From Silene conica (Eukaryota; Streptophyta; Magnoliopsida; Caryophyllales; Caryophyllaceae): a stretch of DNA of 64,000 nucleotides. Positions 31,501 through 39,369 of the stretch are shown here, one piece after another (the stretch's first letter is position 1; every line of letters begins with the position of its first letter). The position numbers and the translations under genes were made by a program. Below the pieces are notes generated by a model. It did not search any database, was not told the origin of the DNA, and saw only the letters and a list, made by a program, of their open reading frames with translations. The stretch spans positions 3,924,399-3,988,398 of the forward strand of contig CM055314.2 of the NCBI GenBank assembly GCA_029255685.2. Direction: 5' to 3'.

Positions 31501-32886
31501 GTGCACGTGACAACGTCTCGAGGGGGCAATTTGTAGGCACTAAAATTTATTTAAGTGTCGAAAATACAGAAATGAATTGAATTGAGTTAATAAAAAAATA
31601 AATTACTCAATTTAATTATCTCTGTCCCTTTTAAAATCAAATTTGGGTCATTCTGAGTTATTCGGGTCCAAACAGAAGCCAAATTGGGCCAAAATCGTAA
31701 ACAAACCAAAAATGGGCCCGAAGCCCAAAGCCCAAAGCCCATTGACCCAAAGCCCACCGAAGCCCAAACTTTTCTCTATAAATAGAGCGAAGTTTGTTCA
31801 AAAAAAAAAAGAGGAGGAAACGTAAAGAAAACTCGAAGAAAAGAAAAGCTCTGAAATTCTCTCTGAAAATCTCGTGAAATTCATCTTACGCAGTCAACAA
31901 GCACAACAAATTCGTGCCGCCTGCGCAAGAAAACTCAAACACTCAAACACGAATATTCAAACATTCAAACTTGAATATTCAAACATTCAAAACATTCAAG
32001 AGAGATTCAAGTCGTTCGACCCTCTCAAGAATACAAGTCAACGTCACGCGTAGAGTGCATCCACCCTCTACACGCGACCCCCTTCAACAAAAACGCACGC
32101 GCACCCCTTAAGTGGATCGTGCACGTGTAACCTGCTTGTTTAGTTAGAATCAGAGGATTATTAGAGATTGTACACGAAATTTTCTGATATTAATAAAAAC
32201 TTATTTTGTTTCTGTGTTTTGTATTTCAGTTACCGTAATACAAAATCCGTCGTTACAGTTACATCCCGCGCCATTAGTTTACTATATGTGATTAGTCATG
32301 GGGTGATGCAACAACTACTTCCAGAAAGGGGTGATGTAACAAATCTTAGTTTAACTATTTTTTATCTTTCAGTCCGATTTTTGCAGAAATTGTCCCTGAG
32401 AAGTCAAGAACAAGCATCTACGCATTAGACCGTTCCTTGGAGTCGATACTATCATCATTTGCTCCTCCAGTCGTCGGCCTCTTAGCTCAGCATGTTTATG
32501 GTTACAAGCCTGTTGCTAAAGGATCAACATTATCCCAAGAAATCGAGACGGACCGTGGCAATGCTTCATCATTAGCCAAGGCTCTTTATCTTGCAATCGT
32601 AGTTCCAATATCCTTATGTTGCATTATTTACTCGTTCTTATATTGCACTTATCCTAGAGACAAGGAACGAGCCCAAATGCATGCATTGGTGGAAGCTGAA
32701 ATGGAGCGGCTAGAAACGGATCACTTGATTGAAGGACAAGATCCTTCGGCCGAGCTACTAAAATCTGAGGAATTGCATTTTCATGATGAAATTGTCGATG
32801 TTGATTATGAAGTGGTTGATGAGGACATGGATGAGCGTGTTGGTGACGGTGCTGATGAATGGACGATGGTTCACCGGGGAGCATAA
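16540..32886 (+). CDS. Major facilitator superfamily transporter (plant Spinster-like MFS_1)
   Basis: Exons 16540-16827, 18922-19673 and 32373-32886 join in phase to 517 aa. The protein is a polytopic membrane transporter. Visible features: an N-terminal LLPGVYKEVGQALHADP, ARHNRAHVIALG in the loop between helices 2 and 3, hydrophobic helices such as GLAIVAPAIQSLVA and AFLLGLFTIAGSVGGLFGG, the MFS loop GDRMSGRLPKAGR, and PIFAEIVPEKSRTSIYALDR. It ends in an acidic tail rich in Asp/Glu (VDVDYEVVDEDMDE) and WTMVHRGA. This matches the uncharacterised plant MFS family related to Spinster; the substrate is unknown. Intron 2 now spans 12.7 kb because an 11.8-kb retrotransposon sits in it on the same strand; without it the intron would be about 0.9 kb. 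Confidence 0.88.
17708..17799. mobile_element. Short Stowaway MITE in MFS intron 1
   Basis: 92 bp, flanked by TA on both sides. The ends TTCCTCCATTTTTATATAAT and ATTATATAAAAACGGAGGAT are inverted repeats of about 28 bp. The element is little more than two TIRs. Confidence 0.75.
20453..20457. repeat. Target site duplication, left (GTTAC)
   Basis: GTTAC precedes the 5' LTR and recurs at 32258-32262 directly after the 3' LTR. Confidence 0.93.
20458..21183 (+). repeat. 5' LTR (726 bp)
   Basis: Begins TGTAGGCACT and ends CGTCGTTACA. A TATA box (TATAAATA) lies at 20703-20710, placing the transcription start just downstream. A run of GCCCAAAGCCCAA words and repeated ATTCAAACATTCAAA words lie inside. 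I compared it with 31532-32257 by eye and found no difference. Confidence 0.95.
20703..20710 (+). promoter_or_regulatory. LTR TATA box
   Basis: TATAAATA in the 5' LTR, repeated at 31777-31784 in the 3' LTR. The 3' LTR copy could start transcription into the third exon of the MFS gene. Confidence 0.7.
21188..21202 (+). other. Primer binding site
   Basis: TGGTGAACCCGACGT begins four bases after the LTR. The TGG pairs with a tRNA CCA end. It is not the initiator tRNA-Met type used by the gypsy element at the left edge; I do not assign the tRNA. Confidence 0.75.
21255..28079 (+). CDS. Tat-lineage gag-pol polyprotein, ending early by a frameshift
   Basis: The frame is open from 21201, but its first codon is GTG; the first ATG is 21255. 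Order by residue from that ATG: Ser/Ala/Lys-rich N-terminus with a coiled coil (about 135-180); gag domain (about 240-405); protease with ILIDGGSGVNLMP (Asp about 709) in place of the usual DTGAS; reverse transcriptase with MPFGLKNAGATYQ and YVDD (about 1497); a first RNase H lacking clear catalytic spacing; a second RNase H beginning MYFDGAARQDGAG (about 1787) with GDSKLVISQV and SANKLADALANLA; integrase with a His/Cys region, LDVVGPL, TTDNGKQF and GLAEAFNK as the three acidic sites. It stops at 28079, short of the integrase C-terminus, which continues in another frame. Confidence 0.92.
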   Translation: MSTKQDTSPNAFKKTYAAIVQGTPTAATSPAVQSVGICTRGMAKKAAVNAAATSLRSAHVPTRPRKISVASIAAAATAILSASTSSREETRSFKVDNNASPCKPRASPRKKDASTPISASVMVIAGSTLEEQVQNMNKLLEKMMKENDEKNKKIDELQKEVVELRDRKTHSEPSDTDKDGETDEDADDNGKPNKEFGAYTEEKLQELIAKTIKRQLGESSTNSGRYIKPYTKRIDSLRMPLGYQPPKFQQFDGKGNPKQHIAHFVETCNNAGTEGDCLVKQFVRSLKGIAFDWYTDLDSESIDSWGRMEDEFLNRFYSTRRIVSMSELTNTTQWEDEPVVDYINRWRALSLECKDRLSETSAVEMCINGMSWDILYILKGIKPRSFQELATRAHDMEITIKGRDKSRSTSSKAASEKKEFKKTDKSSRSSTKETMAVETSSAPVKISSKPKYEKKKEKFAYNYQREKPTLEELQVKKYPFPDSDLSGMLDDLLEKRVIQLPESKRPEQANKTGDPNYCRYHRLLGHPLEKCITLKEKIMQLSKEGKIILDLDETVSTNQTTAVLEEPEEPIMHQVTVCTTLASKSSEEEKTKEGEADDTVSTQQSHSQKDVEVMSTLDGLPANMGWREIFHLPEEKRQLILQGLGKPELYAGKMKEKVESTEQSTGCFSCNAALSFSDEDLLLGSTLHNRPLYVSGYIRGHKVKRILIDGGSGVNLMPKATMQELGITMDELSNSRTMIHGFNLNGERAVGMIRVNLSMGDLSSDTLFHVIDAKTSFKLLLGRPWKHENGVVASTLHQCLKYYRDGERKINGDAKPFSKVDAFFADAKFFEENGTSSEFMPTTISSTGKGGKREKTVITKNATPNPAEEVDVKVEASKVTTPLVSSKKEEMTQKATPPVLRYIPKSRRKDGESPFAECSTAKIEPKDKNKSSQTTKQEWVATVTVPLTKSSQTKIVKPPPRGFVCSSSQPAYEENKGIFDPNAYMLLAKAGYDFANPTPLGKVIEVEPYGLNKAQQEFFKQEGSFTASKPGLGYESPAPVKIGARRRGASTSSQHITVEEIAEDEQEEENAHSSSVFDRISPPARKSCSSVFTRLGRSSISTKQTSVFARLGNQGRSKVKTPVPSLRMNKKSTVHDRLGNPSKTVFNRLGDPKKSDSDKHPFSATAKQIEEEIRLSDDLRSAVPSRMKRMQVVDIIQHEPLKVRRRVLVLTGQSKYVEELTPSSSGPSNPKEPKDFENATSSYHITVEEITDADKEVEADEAPETLEDGGQSTVDELKELNLGTSEDPRPIYVSTLLTKEEEEEYYELLVEYKDVFAWSYKEMPGLSPNVAVHRLAIKKSISAKKQSQRRFRSELVPEIEKEVNKLIEAGFIREVRYPTWIANIVPVRKKNGQLRICVDFRDLNEACPKDDFPLPVTELMIDATTGHEALSFMDCTAGYNQIHMAPEDQEATGFRTPKGIFCYTVMPFGLKNAGATYQRAMQKIFDDMLHKTIECYVDDVVVKSKKREDHLKDLRAVFERLRKCQLKMNPLKCAFGVTSGKFLGFIVRHRGIEIDQTKIKAINEMPEPKTLKELRGLQGRLAYIRRFISNLAGRCQPFSHLMKKDAPFEWDDKCRNAFNSIKEYLASAPVLGAPIPGKPLVLYIAAQERSLGAMCAQEIEDHKERALYYLSRTLVGAELNYSPIEKMCLALVFAIQKLRHYMQAHTVHVVSKADPIKYILSRPVLSGRLAKWAVLLKQYDLVFVPQKAVKGQVIADFFADHPVPDEWEISVNLPGEEIFYVDVLPPWQMYFDGAARQDGAGAGVVFVTPQNHLMPYAFTLTQLCTNNMAEYQAFILGLQMAIEIGVRDMDVYGDSKLVISQVLDEYEVKKEDLIPYHRRALQLLNQLDSIKIGHVPRSANKLADALANLATTLALGAEESMEVPVCNRWAISLLEEEENIDATNMICVYTIDEDDWRQPIIDFLDHQKLPDDPRHKVEVRRRAPKFIHYKGTLYRRSFSGQWLRCLSKSEAAEAMHEAHSGICGAHQSGPKLHDRVKRMGYYWSTMVQDCLDFAKKCEPCQFYANFIHQPPEPLHPTVSSWPFEAWGLDVVGPLVPKASNGHEYILAGTDYFSKWAEAITLREVKKENVVDFIRTQIIFRYGVPQRITTDNGKQFFNHLMKSLSEKFNFKQYKSSMYNAPANGLAEAFNKTLCNLLRKVVAKSKRDWHERIGETLWAYRTTYKTPTQATPYALVYGVEAVLPLELQIPSLRIAIQEGLTEDENDKLSVGRARGS
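28054..28368 (+). pseudogene. Integrase C-terminal segment in a shifted frame
   Basis: From about 28054 the expected end of integrase is read in the neighbouring frame: LAELEALDEKRLEAQQK, then FQVGDMVLAVRR, GKFTSKWDGPYVIQEV and GPINGKFLKRYYC before a stop. The switch falls at a TTT at 28051-28053, consistent with one extra base. Everything before and after reads normally, so the break is recent or an assembly error. Confidence 0.82.
28516..28868 (+). repeat. ~115-bp tandem repeat, three copies
   Basis: Copies start at about 28516, 28645 and 28757. Shared words are GAACTACGTCGGCTTGATCT, GTACGTAGGCAG and CAAGTGCAGCCAC. CTACGT and ACGTAG in each copy can pair. The last part can also fold: in copy 3 TTGAACAAA pairs perfectly with TTTGTTCAA, while copies 1-2 have a different but still pairable CTTGGGT and AGCTCAAG. 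Confidence 0.8.
29318..29647 (-). CDS. Antisense frame in the Tat 3' spacer (possible aORF)
   Basis: An open frame of 109 codons opposite to gag-pol. Readable features are LKLLKKNYEDLKFVALLSP, FLFDGHYYSHMSYHAMNP, YDKFRPFEDRRFEGG and ITEFHEDLLKTP; the composition looks like a real protein. Additional antisense frames between pol and the 3' LTR have been described in Tat-lineage elements, and this one is in that place. I do not know a function. It may be the last part of a longer, decayed frame; I could not extend it upstream. Confidence 0.45.
   Translation of the reverse strand: MSDDLKLLKKNYEDLKFVALLSPTFAFKIFLFDGHYYSHMSYHAMNPLGHFGYHASNYDKFRPFEDRRFEGGSSLFGEMLHERCWSRSNTNDAFQDRITEFHEDLLKTP
31519..31531 (+). 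other. Polypurine tract
   Basis: CGAGGGGGCAATT directly before the 3' LTR, the usual place for the plus-strand primer. Confidence 0.75.
31532..32257 (+). repeat. 3' LTR (726 bp)
   Basis: Same length and, by eye, same sequence as 20458-21183. Followed by the TSD GTTAC (32258-32262) and then by 110 bp of MFS intron before the acceptor of exon 3. Confidence 0.95.
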
Positions 32887-33180
32887 GTAAATCGAGGAAA
32901 CTAGAGTTGAGAATTTGTGAAGTTGTTGAAATATGTAAAGTAGATGTAATTAATCTGAGTGATAGAAGTAGAGTTGGATGAGTTAGTAGGAGGATAGTTG
33001 TTTTATACTGTAGACTTTGCTGTAGAGTGTGTAGACAACAACAACATGTACAGCGCTGCAGGCTTATTCCAATACCATATCCTTTTTGTCACTCTTCAAT
33101 ATATTTGTCTATGTATATGAATCTGTGGAATCCAAGCCTTCGTGTCTTGTTGGAAACAAGCGAACCTGTTTATGCATCAG
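32887..33180 (+). other. 3' flank of the MFS gene
   Basis: Non-coding sequence following the stop codon, probably 3' UTR at first. No clear polyadenylation signal was assigned. Confidence 0.4.
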
Positions 33181-33189
33181 GGTCAAGGT

Positions 33190-33538
33190 GGGTGCTAGTT
33201 GAAAGGAAAGTATGGAAGCTGGTTTGGGGTGGGTGGTTTTTGATGGGTTAGGCAATAAGCTTTTTGAGGGTGGAATGAAAGTCAATGCGGTATCACCTTT
33301 ACATGCTGAGGTCTTTGGTATTAAGCGTGCTGTTGAGTGGGCAATGGAATCGCATTTTCGACACGTTGAAATCTTATCAGACTGTTTGAGTGGCGTTTTT
33401 CAAATTGCAGGTCTGGAACAGGTTCACCAGCAGGTTGCGGATATCATAGAGGACATGCAGTGGACTTTTGCTTTCTTTCACTGTCTTAGTCTTAGTTACA
33501 TTCCTAGATCATTTAATAGGATTGCGCATAACTAGACT
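33190..33538 (+). pseudogene. RNase H tail of an L1-type LINE (fragment 1)
   Basis: The frame 33212-33535 reads LGWVVFDGLGNKLFEGG, AVSPLHAEVFGIKRAVEWA, VEILSDCLSGV and LSYIPRSFNRIAHN. This is the plant RNase H-like domain (RVT_3) found at the C-terminus of L1-type non-LTR retrotransposons, with the AE and SD acidic positions visible. The part upstream of 33212 continues in another frame, so it is broken. It starts about 300 bp beyond the MFS stop and is not part of that gene. Confidence 0.65.
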
Positions 33539-33549
33539 TTTATGGTGTT

Positions 33550-34600
33550 GCGAACGTAGACACTTTCCTTTCAAGTTCCGTAAAAAAGACAAGCTGAAAT
33601 GTTGAGCTCTACGCAGTGAACCAAGCTGAACAAAACTGTAAATTTAAGTTAAGGTAAGCTGAGTTGAGCATAGCTAAACCGAAATAATTGACCACAACTA
33701 AACTACTAAAGTGAATGGAACTGAATAGAAGTATGCTCGAAATTAAATCGAAAAGAACACGACCTTACTTTTATCTTTTAACGATAAAGTGGATGATTAA
33801 TGAGGTAAGATAGTTGCACGGGTGCATGTAGAAGAAGCAAACAAGGATACAATTTTGTCGTATAGCAAAGTTGCCGTGTTGTCAAGGTTTCCCTGACAAG
33901 ACTATGAACATTGAACATAAAGAACAATTTATGAAGGACTCTCTTAAATGCTTTGAAAATGGTTGCTACCACATGTTAGTATGTTACTCTCGGCCAAGGC
34001 AAACCCACCTAATAGTAAAGGAAGACAACCGCTACCCAAACTTATAAAAATTGGTTTAAAAGACAGATTTTTGCTACTCTAAATATTGTTGAATACTAGA
34101 TAATGAGTAAATGTTATCTCATTAAATTTATAGTAAATATCTTATGGTTTAATGGTAAAAGCGTAAAGCCGAGCATTTTTGGGTTAAAAAAGCTGGAGAT
34201 GATTGTATAATGGTAGATTGTAGAATTCAAGTTGGCAAGATGAAAGGTTCACGAGTGACATGAGAAATTACATCATTGATTCATTGGAATGACATTCTAC
34301 TTATCTTCAAATTCACATGTTCTTAACTTTGTATGTATCTTTTGTTTTTTAGGTAAAACTTTTATGCTTTACAACTATGTCCTCTTCAATTTTAATGGAA
34401 ACCTCAACTTTTTCTGGGTACAACGTTTGTCTTATTTGAAACTAATTCATATTTATAAAAGACGGTTCTTGTAATATAAGTTTAAATTCCGTGAGCGTTA
34501 AAATTGCCTTACAACTCTTTTTTTCACAATTTCTATAGGTATTGTACGGGAGTGCATATTTAAAATCAAGTTTATCACTGCGCTTTTTTTACTGTTTCTT
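33550..34600. other. Intergenic repeats between LINE fragments
   Basis: 33590-33770 is rich in GAACTGAA-type words and ends CGAAAAGAACACGACC, a relative of the CCTGTTCTTT MITE family. 34050-34200 resembles the SINE-like sequence in XTH intron 1 (shared TTTTTGCTAC and AATATTGTT, then ATCTTATGG and AATGGTAAA). No gene was seen. Confidence 0.45.
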
Positions 34601-34649
34601 CTTTAGTTTCGCTTATTAGTAATTTTCATTGCTTTTCAGTTAGTTACTG

Positions 34650-34730
34650 CCCTAGAAATCTTAATAAGATCGCTCACTCATTGGCTCGTAAAGCCATGAT
34701 TTGAGATATTCTTTTCGTTGTCAAAAAAAA
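34650..34730 (+). pseudogene. LINE RNase H tail with short A-run (fragment 2)
   Basis: One frame reads SYCPRNLNKIAHSLARKAMI then stop, the end of an L1-type RNase H domain, followed within about 30 bp by a run of ten A (34721-34730). It overlaps in content with fragment 1, so it is a separate insertion. Confidence 0.45.
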
Positions 34731-35004
34731 AATTGAATTGAATTAAATTGAGCGGAATTGCTGAAGTGAACATAATTGAATTGAAATTTGCTAAAATGAA
34801 TAACGCTGAAATAACCTAAGCTGAATTGTACCGACTAAAATAAGTTAAATAAGAGTTAAAATTAAGCTGAAAATAAGTCAACCTTAATTAATTTATCTGA
34901 TCAACCTGTATCCAGGCTACCCATGAAAACCAAACAATTGGTGTTGAAAGCTTAGTCAGTGCACCATAAACTCTGCCAGTAAGCATAACATAACTTGGCC
35001 GCTT

Positions 35005-35399
35005 TCTTGGGTTATTGGTCTTTGGACTGTTGCGGTCGACCACCACGGTGTAGGAGATTTCTCTCCACTGAAGACAAGCTTTTTCAGCTAGTTCTTCCCC
35101 CTTTATTTCTACGCACTTGTGGCGTAAGTACACCTGGCTCGTCTCTTTGGCTCATGGAAGTTCTTAGTACTGCTGATAATTTTGACGAAGTTGCCCGTGG
35201 CCTATCTACATCATCTTACCAGCTTGTCTTTAGTCGTCTCTTTTACTACGAGAAGATGATTGTCTTAGTAGTTTTATGGTTTGTTTTATTCTTAGATAAT
35301 GTTCAATGTAATAATATTAATAGGTCGGCTCATGCTATTGCAAAAACAATGGTATGACTCAGCCATAATCATCTGTAAAAAAAAAAAAAAAAAAAAAAA
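35005..35399 (+). mobile_element. 5'-truncated LINE with poly(A) tail and 13-bp TSD
   Basis: The direct repeat AACTTGGCCGCTT occurs at 34992-35004 and 35398-35410. Between them is about 370 bp of sequence plus an A-run (35377-35399). The last frame ends NNINRSAHAIAKTMV, like the C-terminus of an L1-type RNase H domain. Truncation, poly(A) and a TSD longer than 10 bp are signs of target-primed reverse transcription. Confidence 0.82.
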
Positions 35400-35639
35400 C
35401 TTGGCCGCTTCCCAAATAAAGGCAGGTTGCTCATTTAGTTCCCCCTGTGCAAACTTGCAAAGGCACCCATTGTTTCAGTTTCACAATTAGTAATTTTTTA
35501 TTAATTTTTTTTAACCGTATACCTTCCTATTACCTAACGAATAATGACACATGTTAAATGCCTCAAATTTTCCGATAGAAAATTGGAACTCCAACGCTAT
35601 ATTTACCGTCAATTTTTTTTATTTAATTCAGAGTTGATC

Positions 35640-36240
35640 ATGGGTCGGGCTTGATAAGGCTTGGACTGAGCTGACATGTTAAAAACAACTCATGCATTGG
35701 GGTCGGGCTAGGTCGGGCCAAGTCAATGGGCCTTTTTCTTTAGCCCAAATCCAACCATTGCGGGCCCAGACGAGCTATCGGGCTTTTGGCCCTTATGTTT
35801 CGTGACACCTCCAAAATGTGAAAGAGGCAAGAAGTGCACATTGAAAAATTATAGCTGCTACCATTCAACATTACAATGCGACTAAAATAGATTTGAAACA
35901 AGGCTTTAACAAGTTTTAATCCACAATTCCAATCAAATGAAACCAAAGTTGATATGTTAGCATGAATATAAAACTTGGTTGTAGGCAATAGCATATCAAT
36001 AATCAACAGTTTTTGAATTTTTCCTTACTTATACAGTGTACACAACTACACACTACACGACTATATAAAATTAGGGTCAGGCTTTGGGCTTTTTTGTGCC
36101 CGAGACTTTAGCCTAAATCCAGCCCAACTTTTCCCGTGGACTGCCTGAATCAGGCTTTGGACTTTTTTGTGCCCGAGAGTTTAGCCCAAACCCGAGAAAA
36201 AGAGAATCGGAACGGGTAGGGCTTTTGAGACCTGTGTCAA
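35640..36240. repeat. GGGCTTT/GCCCAAA-rich intergenic repeat
   Basis: The outer parts hold phrases such as GGGTCGGGCTAGGTCGGGCC and TTTAGCCCAAA. A ~65-bp unit with GGCTTTGG.CTTTTTTGTGCC is present twice in tandem at 36075-36200. It is non-coding and resembles a common plant intergenic repeat. Confidence 0.45.
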
Positions 36241-36611
36241 TCGATCAGCTCTAATTCAATCCCTTAAGCAAGTGATCTGAAAAAACCGTAGCTAAAACCC
36301 GAAGGATAGTGCCAAAGAAACATAATTATGCAAAGTACCAACCATCCTGAAAAGCCACCTACTTGAAAGGCACCTTCCCTTTTTACCATGGGCACACTTG
36401 CCGTGTGAGGTCATAGATCATGAGTACATAACAAACTGTTTGTGGTGAGCTCCATATACACCAGCTGTTTCACGTTCATCATTTTGAATCTTCTTCCATA
36501 CTTCCTTTCGCATTCACTCATCACTGCTAGCCGCCTTTCGTCCTATAAATACGTCCATTTCATGCACATTACATATCAAACCATCAAACTAAAACAAAAA
36601 AACATATCAAT

Positions 36612-39091
36612 ATGGCTAAACTTACTCGTCTGTCTTTAATCTTTGTTATTCTTGTACTTACTTCTATGATTTCCGCGGCTTTTGGTGTCGCCGACTTACA
36701 TAGAAATATAGACGTCACTTGGGGCGATGGTCGTGGCAAGATCGTTAACAACGGTCAGCTACTGACATTGTCCTTAGACAAGACCTCTGGGTCTGGTTTC
36801 CAGTCCAAGAGCCAGTACCTATTTGGAAAGATCGATATGCAACTAAAACTCGTTCCTGGTAACTCTGCTGGTACCGTCACTACCTATTATGTAAGTCCTC
36901 TTTTGTAACACAAACTTTAAAAAATTGACTTAGAAGACGGATTTTTGCTACCCCAAATATTGTTTAATTGTAGATAAATTACTAATATCTAATTAAATGT
37001 AAAGTAAATGTCTTATGGCACAATGGTAAAGATTTTGTTTTTCAACCTGATGCCCCTGGTTCGAATCCCCTAACTAGCACATTTAATCTTGGGTTCGCCC
37101 TGAATATGACACCAATATTATGGTCGATTATGTTGGTAATTTAAGTGTAATTACCGGTTTATTTTGGGTTTGGTTCAAAGACGGGCGAACTTATAAATAA
37201 TAAAGCTAGTTCGGGAAGTACGGAGTGTACACTAGTCTATTATTTACAAGTTTATAGTTGCCTTACGAATGATCAGATTTTTTCCAAAGAAAAAAAAAAC
37301 TTCCCATTAATTTTCTTGAACAGAAAAATAAATTGCATATCAAAACTTCGAAATTACATCTCTGTTTTCTTGCCAAAAACCGAGAAACACCGTCTTATTT
37401 CTGTAGAAAATTCGGAACATCCCAAACATTGATATACGGGACGAATTGTTCTATAAGGAAAGCATAGCGATTCAGTGTTGTTTTCATTGTTTTTATTTCT
37501 TTGACAGTAGATCATTAACCGATTATTTGTCTAATTTTTCGTGAACTTACAGTTATCGTCCCAAGGGGCTACACATGACGAGATAGACATGGAATTCTTA
37601 GGAAATGTGACTGGTCAGCCTTACACTCTACACACCAACGTGTTCAGCCAAGGTAAAGGTGGCCGCGAACAACAATTCCGTCTGTGGTTCGACCCTACTG
37701 CCGACTTCCACACTTACTCCATCCTCTGGAATCCTCAAAGCATCATGTAACTACTCTATTTCACATACTTAATCGCGAATGTGGCGCAATTAGCCCCAAT
37801 AACCTTGAGCAATTGTGAGATTGAGCACCATAAGTTTCAAATGTAGTAATAAGGTCCCATAACTTTGAGTGAAATTGAAATTGAATCCAATTTTTTTATT
37901 TTCAACCAAAATTGCACCCAAAAAACCAATTTCATTCATTTATACAATTTATGAATACAATAAAAGTTGTTATAGATTTATAAATTGTATGAAATTTATT
38001 ACACATTTTGGGGAAAAAATATTATTTTAATGAATTACATAAAATTTAGAATTTATAAAGTAATTTCATATGTATATCAATTATATTAAAACTAGTTAAA
38101 ATGTTTAAAATATCCTATACAAAAACTATGTTAGTTAATAAATTATTTAAATTCTTGTAAAATATTAAAAATGATTTAATGTACAATGAATATAAATATA
38201 AAATGATTGAATGATAGTATATTTTATGTTAAAATTAAAAATCACAAATTCTTGTTTCAGACCGTCACTTTTGGTCTGAAATAATAAAACGGGATTTTGT
38301 AACCATTTTACAGCCAAATATAACCACTATAATATGGCCAATGTTACAGCTTATGATAACGTGTTTGTAAATAATGATTACATTTGGCTGTAAAATGGTT
38401 ACAAAATCTCGTCTTATTATTTCAGACCAAAATTGTGGTCTGAAGCAAGACCCACTGATTAAAAATATGGTTCAATTTCACTTTTTGACAAAATTACGGG
38501 CCTAATTGCTACATTTGTAACTTATGGACTTAATTTCACAATTGCTAATAGTTATGGGGTTAATCACTACATCCGCGCATACTTAATTGATAGCAGTGTA
38601 TAATAACAATTGGTCTATTGAAAGATGTTATCATGAGACCGTCGTATATGAGAATTTGTGAATGAAATATCTAACGTATGGCATTATATGGTCTCAGATT
38701 TTCTGTAGACGGTACACCCATCAGAGAATTCAAGAACAGAGAATCAATAGGAGTAGCATTCCCAAACAAACAGCCAATGAGGGTATATTCAAGTCTCTGG
38801 GACGCCGAAGACTGGGCAACTCAGGGCGGGCGAGTGAAGACAGACTGGAGCAAGGCACCATTTACAGCTGCATACAGGAACTACAACGCGGAAGCGTGTG
38901 TTTGGGCCAGGGGTAAGTCGTATTGCCGTGGTGCAACCCCTGGTTCGGCATGGATGAACCAACAGCTCGATGCAAGCAGCTACAAGAGAATGCAGTGGGT
39001 TCAGAAAAACTATATGATTTACAACTATTGTACTGATTTTCAAAGGTTTCCTCAGGGTCTTCCTAAAGAATGTACTGCCTCTAGGTTTTAG
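36612..39091 (+). CDS. XTH: Xyloglucan endotransglucosylase/hydrolase
   Basis: XTHs cut xyloglucan in the cell wall and rejoin it to another chain or to water, loosening or rebuilding the wall. Exons 36612-36890, 37553-37746 and 38698-39091 join to 288 aa, the usual family length. There is an N-terminal signal peptide (hydrophobic, about residues 8-26). The GH16 active site [10 protein letters not shown] (consensus HDEIDFEFLG) is followed directly by a glycosylation sequon [20 protein letters not shown] and [14 protein letters not shown] follow, then an XET_C domain with conserved cysteines, ending [18 protein letters not shown]. The sequence is closest in style to the TCH4/XTH22-like members. 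Intron 1 holds a SINE-like piece and intron 2 a MULE-like element with a nested MITE, none touching splice sites. Confidence 0.93.
36926..37100 (+). mobile_element. tRNA-derived SINE-like sequence in XTH intron 1
   Basis: TGGCACAATGGTAAAG (about 37016) resembles a polymerase III A box and GGTTCGAATCC (37058-37068) is an exact B box. The flanking sequence is shared with 34050-34200. No clear TSD was found. Confidence 0.5.
37774..38577. mobile_element. MULE-like non-autonomous element in XTH intron 2
   Basis: 804 bp flanked by a perfect 10-bp direct repeat CATACTTAAT (37764-37773 and 38578-38587). The termini CGCGAATGTGGCGCAATTAG and its right counterpart (ending ACTACATCCGCG) are inverted repeats continuing about 150 bp. 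It has no coding capacity. TIR and TSD length fit Mutator-like elements. Confidence 0.82.
38251..38449. mobile_element. Nested palindromic MITE
   Basis: Arms of about 74 bp, starting CTTGTTTCAGACC and ending GGTCTGAAGCAAG, are inverted copies around a core of about 50 bp. It sits inside the MULE-like element and so inserted later, or is part of its structure; TSD not seen. Confidence 0.65.
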
Positions 39092-39369
39092 GGTCCAGAT
39101 TCCTCTGCCCATTTTTTGCTAGTGTAAAATACTAAAATTTGTAATAGTATGTATCTATTCGATTCGTTATAGATAGATATTCTTCCATTGTAATATAAGG
39201 GTAGCAAATTATTTTAATTGATTAAGATTAATATTTCAATTCTCAAATATTTGAATGTTCCAAGACTTCAAATACGGCGACAATTAAAATATTGAAGGAA
39301 CAATTAGACGAGTGCAAGGGAAAATACTATTCAATCACGCAATTAAGCATCAGTTAAAATTAATCGTCC
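39092..39369. other. XTH 3' flank
   Basis: Non-coding sequence after the XTH stop. No gene was seen. Confidence 0.4.

Larger units (their letters stand above)
28369..31531 (+). other. 3' non-coding spacer of the Tat element
   Basis: 3.2 kb between the end of pol and the 3' LTR. It begins with A-rich tracts (28440-28516), then the ~115-bp tandem repeat (28516-28868), an antisense frame (29318-29647), and AT-rich sequence. Around 31190-31260 short phrases such as TTCAAGGTTACAAAATGACC recur. It ends in the polypurine tract. Confidence 0.8.
20458..32257 (+). mobile_element. Complete Tat/Retand-type Ty3/gypsy retrotransposon in MFS intron 2
   Basis: An 11.8-kb element with two 726-bp LTRs, a PBS, a gag-pol frame, a 3.2-kb 3' non-coding spacer with tandem repeats and an antisense frame, a polypurine tract and a 5-bp TSD. 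An extra RNase H after the usual one, the long gag-pol and the long 3' region are marks of the Tat lineage (Tat, Ogre, Retand). The LTRs look identical over their length, so the insertion is very recent. Confidence 0.95.

Noticed and set aside
34888..35133. 81-codon minus-strand frame
   Set aside because: Part of it lies in the inserted LINE, so it is a chimera of two sequences. The outer part may be an old gene fragment but is not identified.
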